A stretch of DNA of 64,000 nucleotides from Ectobius pallidus. Taxonomy: Eukaryota; Arthropoda; Insecta; Blattodea; Ectobiidae. Made by a program: the position numbers and the translations under genes. The notes under the pieces are model-generated. The model saw only the letters and a program-made list of their open reading frames with translations, had not been told where the DNA came from and made no database searches. The stretch covers positions 89,935,432 through 89,999,431 of the forward strand of contig CAXKWD010000009.1 of the NCBI GenBank assembly GCA_964059195.1. The letters run 5' to 3'. Positions 32,296-64,000 of this stretch are shown here, piece after piece (position 1 is the stretch's first letter; the number at the start of each line of letters is the position of its first letter).

Positions 32296-32297
32296 TA

Positions 32298-64000
<31,703 letters not shown>

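Larger units (their letters stand above)
14318..32297. other. intergenic region between SKA2 and LIMK1
   Basis: No host gene is recognisable in these 18 kb. Identified content: hAT-type MITE (15539-15817), 21-bp minisatellite (15968-16150), AT-rich diverged direct repeats (17262-17616), mariner (17834-18746), a dispersed repeat (18915-19280), small inverted-repeat elements (21212-21351, 21414-21786), Pao/BEL and LINE relics (22090-22440, 26165-26650), SINE and tRNA-like copies (24290-24628, 25666-25916, 29639-29705), pogo and mariner MITEs (28083-28899, 29005-29480) and a hAT element (29778-31482). A possible ATTAAA polyadenylation signal for SKA2 lies at 14522. A lone mariner-like end (TATGAGGGTTATCCAGGAAG) lies near 24081. 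The remaining stretches, notably 16250-17030, 19300-21200, 22450-24050 and 26700-28000, show nothing I can name. Confidence 0.5.

Overview
This window looks like nuclear DNA of an insect. The reasons are AT-rich sequence, spliced genes with GTAAGT-type donors, a LIM-kinase with the animal LIM-LIM-PDZ-kinase order, and a dense load of insect-type transposons: tRNA-derived SINEs, mariner, hAT, pogo and DUF4817-type elements, Penelope-like elements and a LINE with an ORF1 esterase tail. A hemimetabolous insect such as a cockroach or termite is my guess from the repeat style; nothing here proves it.

Three host genes can be supported, all on the + strand. (1) At 2064-4847 a three-exon gene encodes an unrecognised 66-residue secreted peptide, with a TATA box just upstream and an AATAAA just downstream. 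(2) At 7714-14317 a three-exon gene encodes a 107/108-residue coiled-coil protein resembling the kinetochore protein SKA2. Its second intron holds a LINE in the opposite direction whose ORF2 is still open. (3) At 32298-63381 lie the first eight coding exons of LIM-domain kinase 1 (LIMK1): two LIM zinc fingers, a PDZ domain, a basic Ser/Arg-rich linker and the start of the kinase domain up to the ATP-binding lysine. The rest of the kinase lies beyond the window.

Layout: 1-2000 SINE cluster; 2-5 kb secreted peptide gene; 5-7.7 kb small inverted-repeat elements; 7.7-14.3 kb SKA2; 14.3-32.3 kb intergenic DNA with hAT, mariner and pogo elements, LINE and Pao/BEL relics and a 21-bp minisatellite; 32.3-64 kb LIMK1, whose introns (up to 12.6 kb) are filled with mobile elements.

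The most unusual material is structural. Two transposons from different families (a DUF4817-type element at 35229-37733 and a mariner at 17834-18746) have the same make-up: the 5' end with its transposase start is present at both ends as a long inverted repeat, and most of the transposase is gone. Penelope-like fragments in LIMK1 introns form near-perfect palindromes carrying hammerhead-like motifs. The LINE has a slippery heptamer exactly where ORF1 would have to shift -1 into an ORF2 with no start codon. A hAT element carries three modules with paired inverted CCAAT boxes 67-68 bp apart. I found no sign of a bacterial-type system, CRISPR array or prophage.
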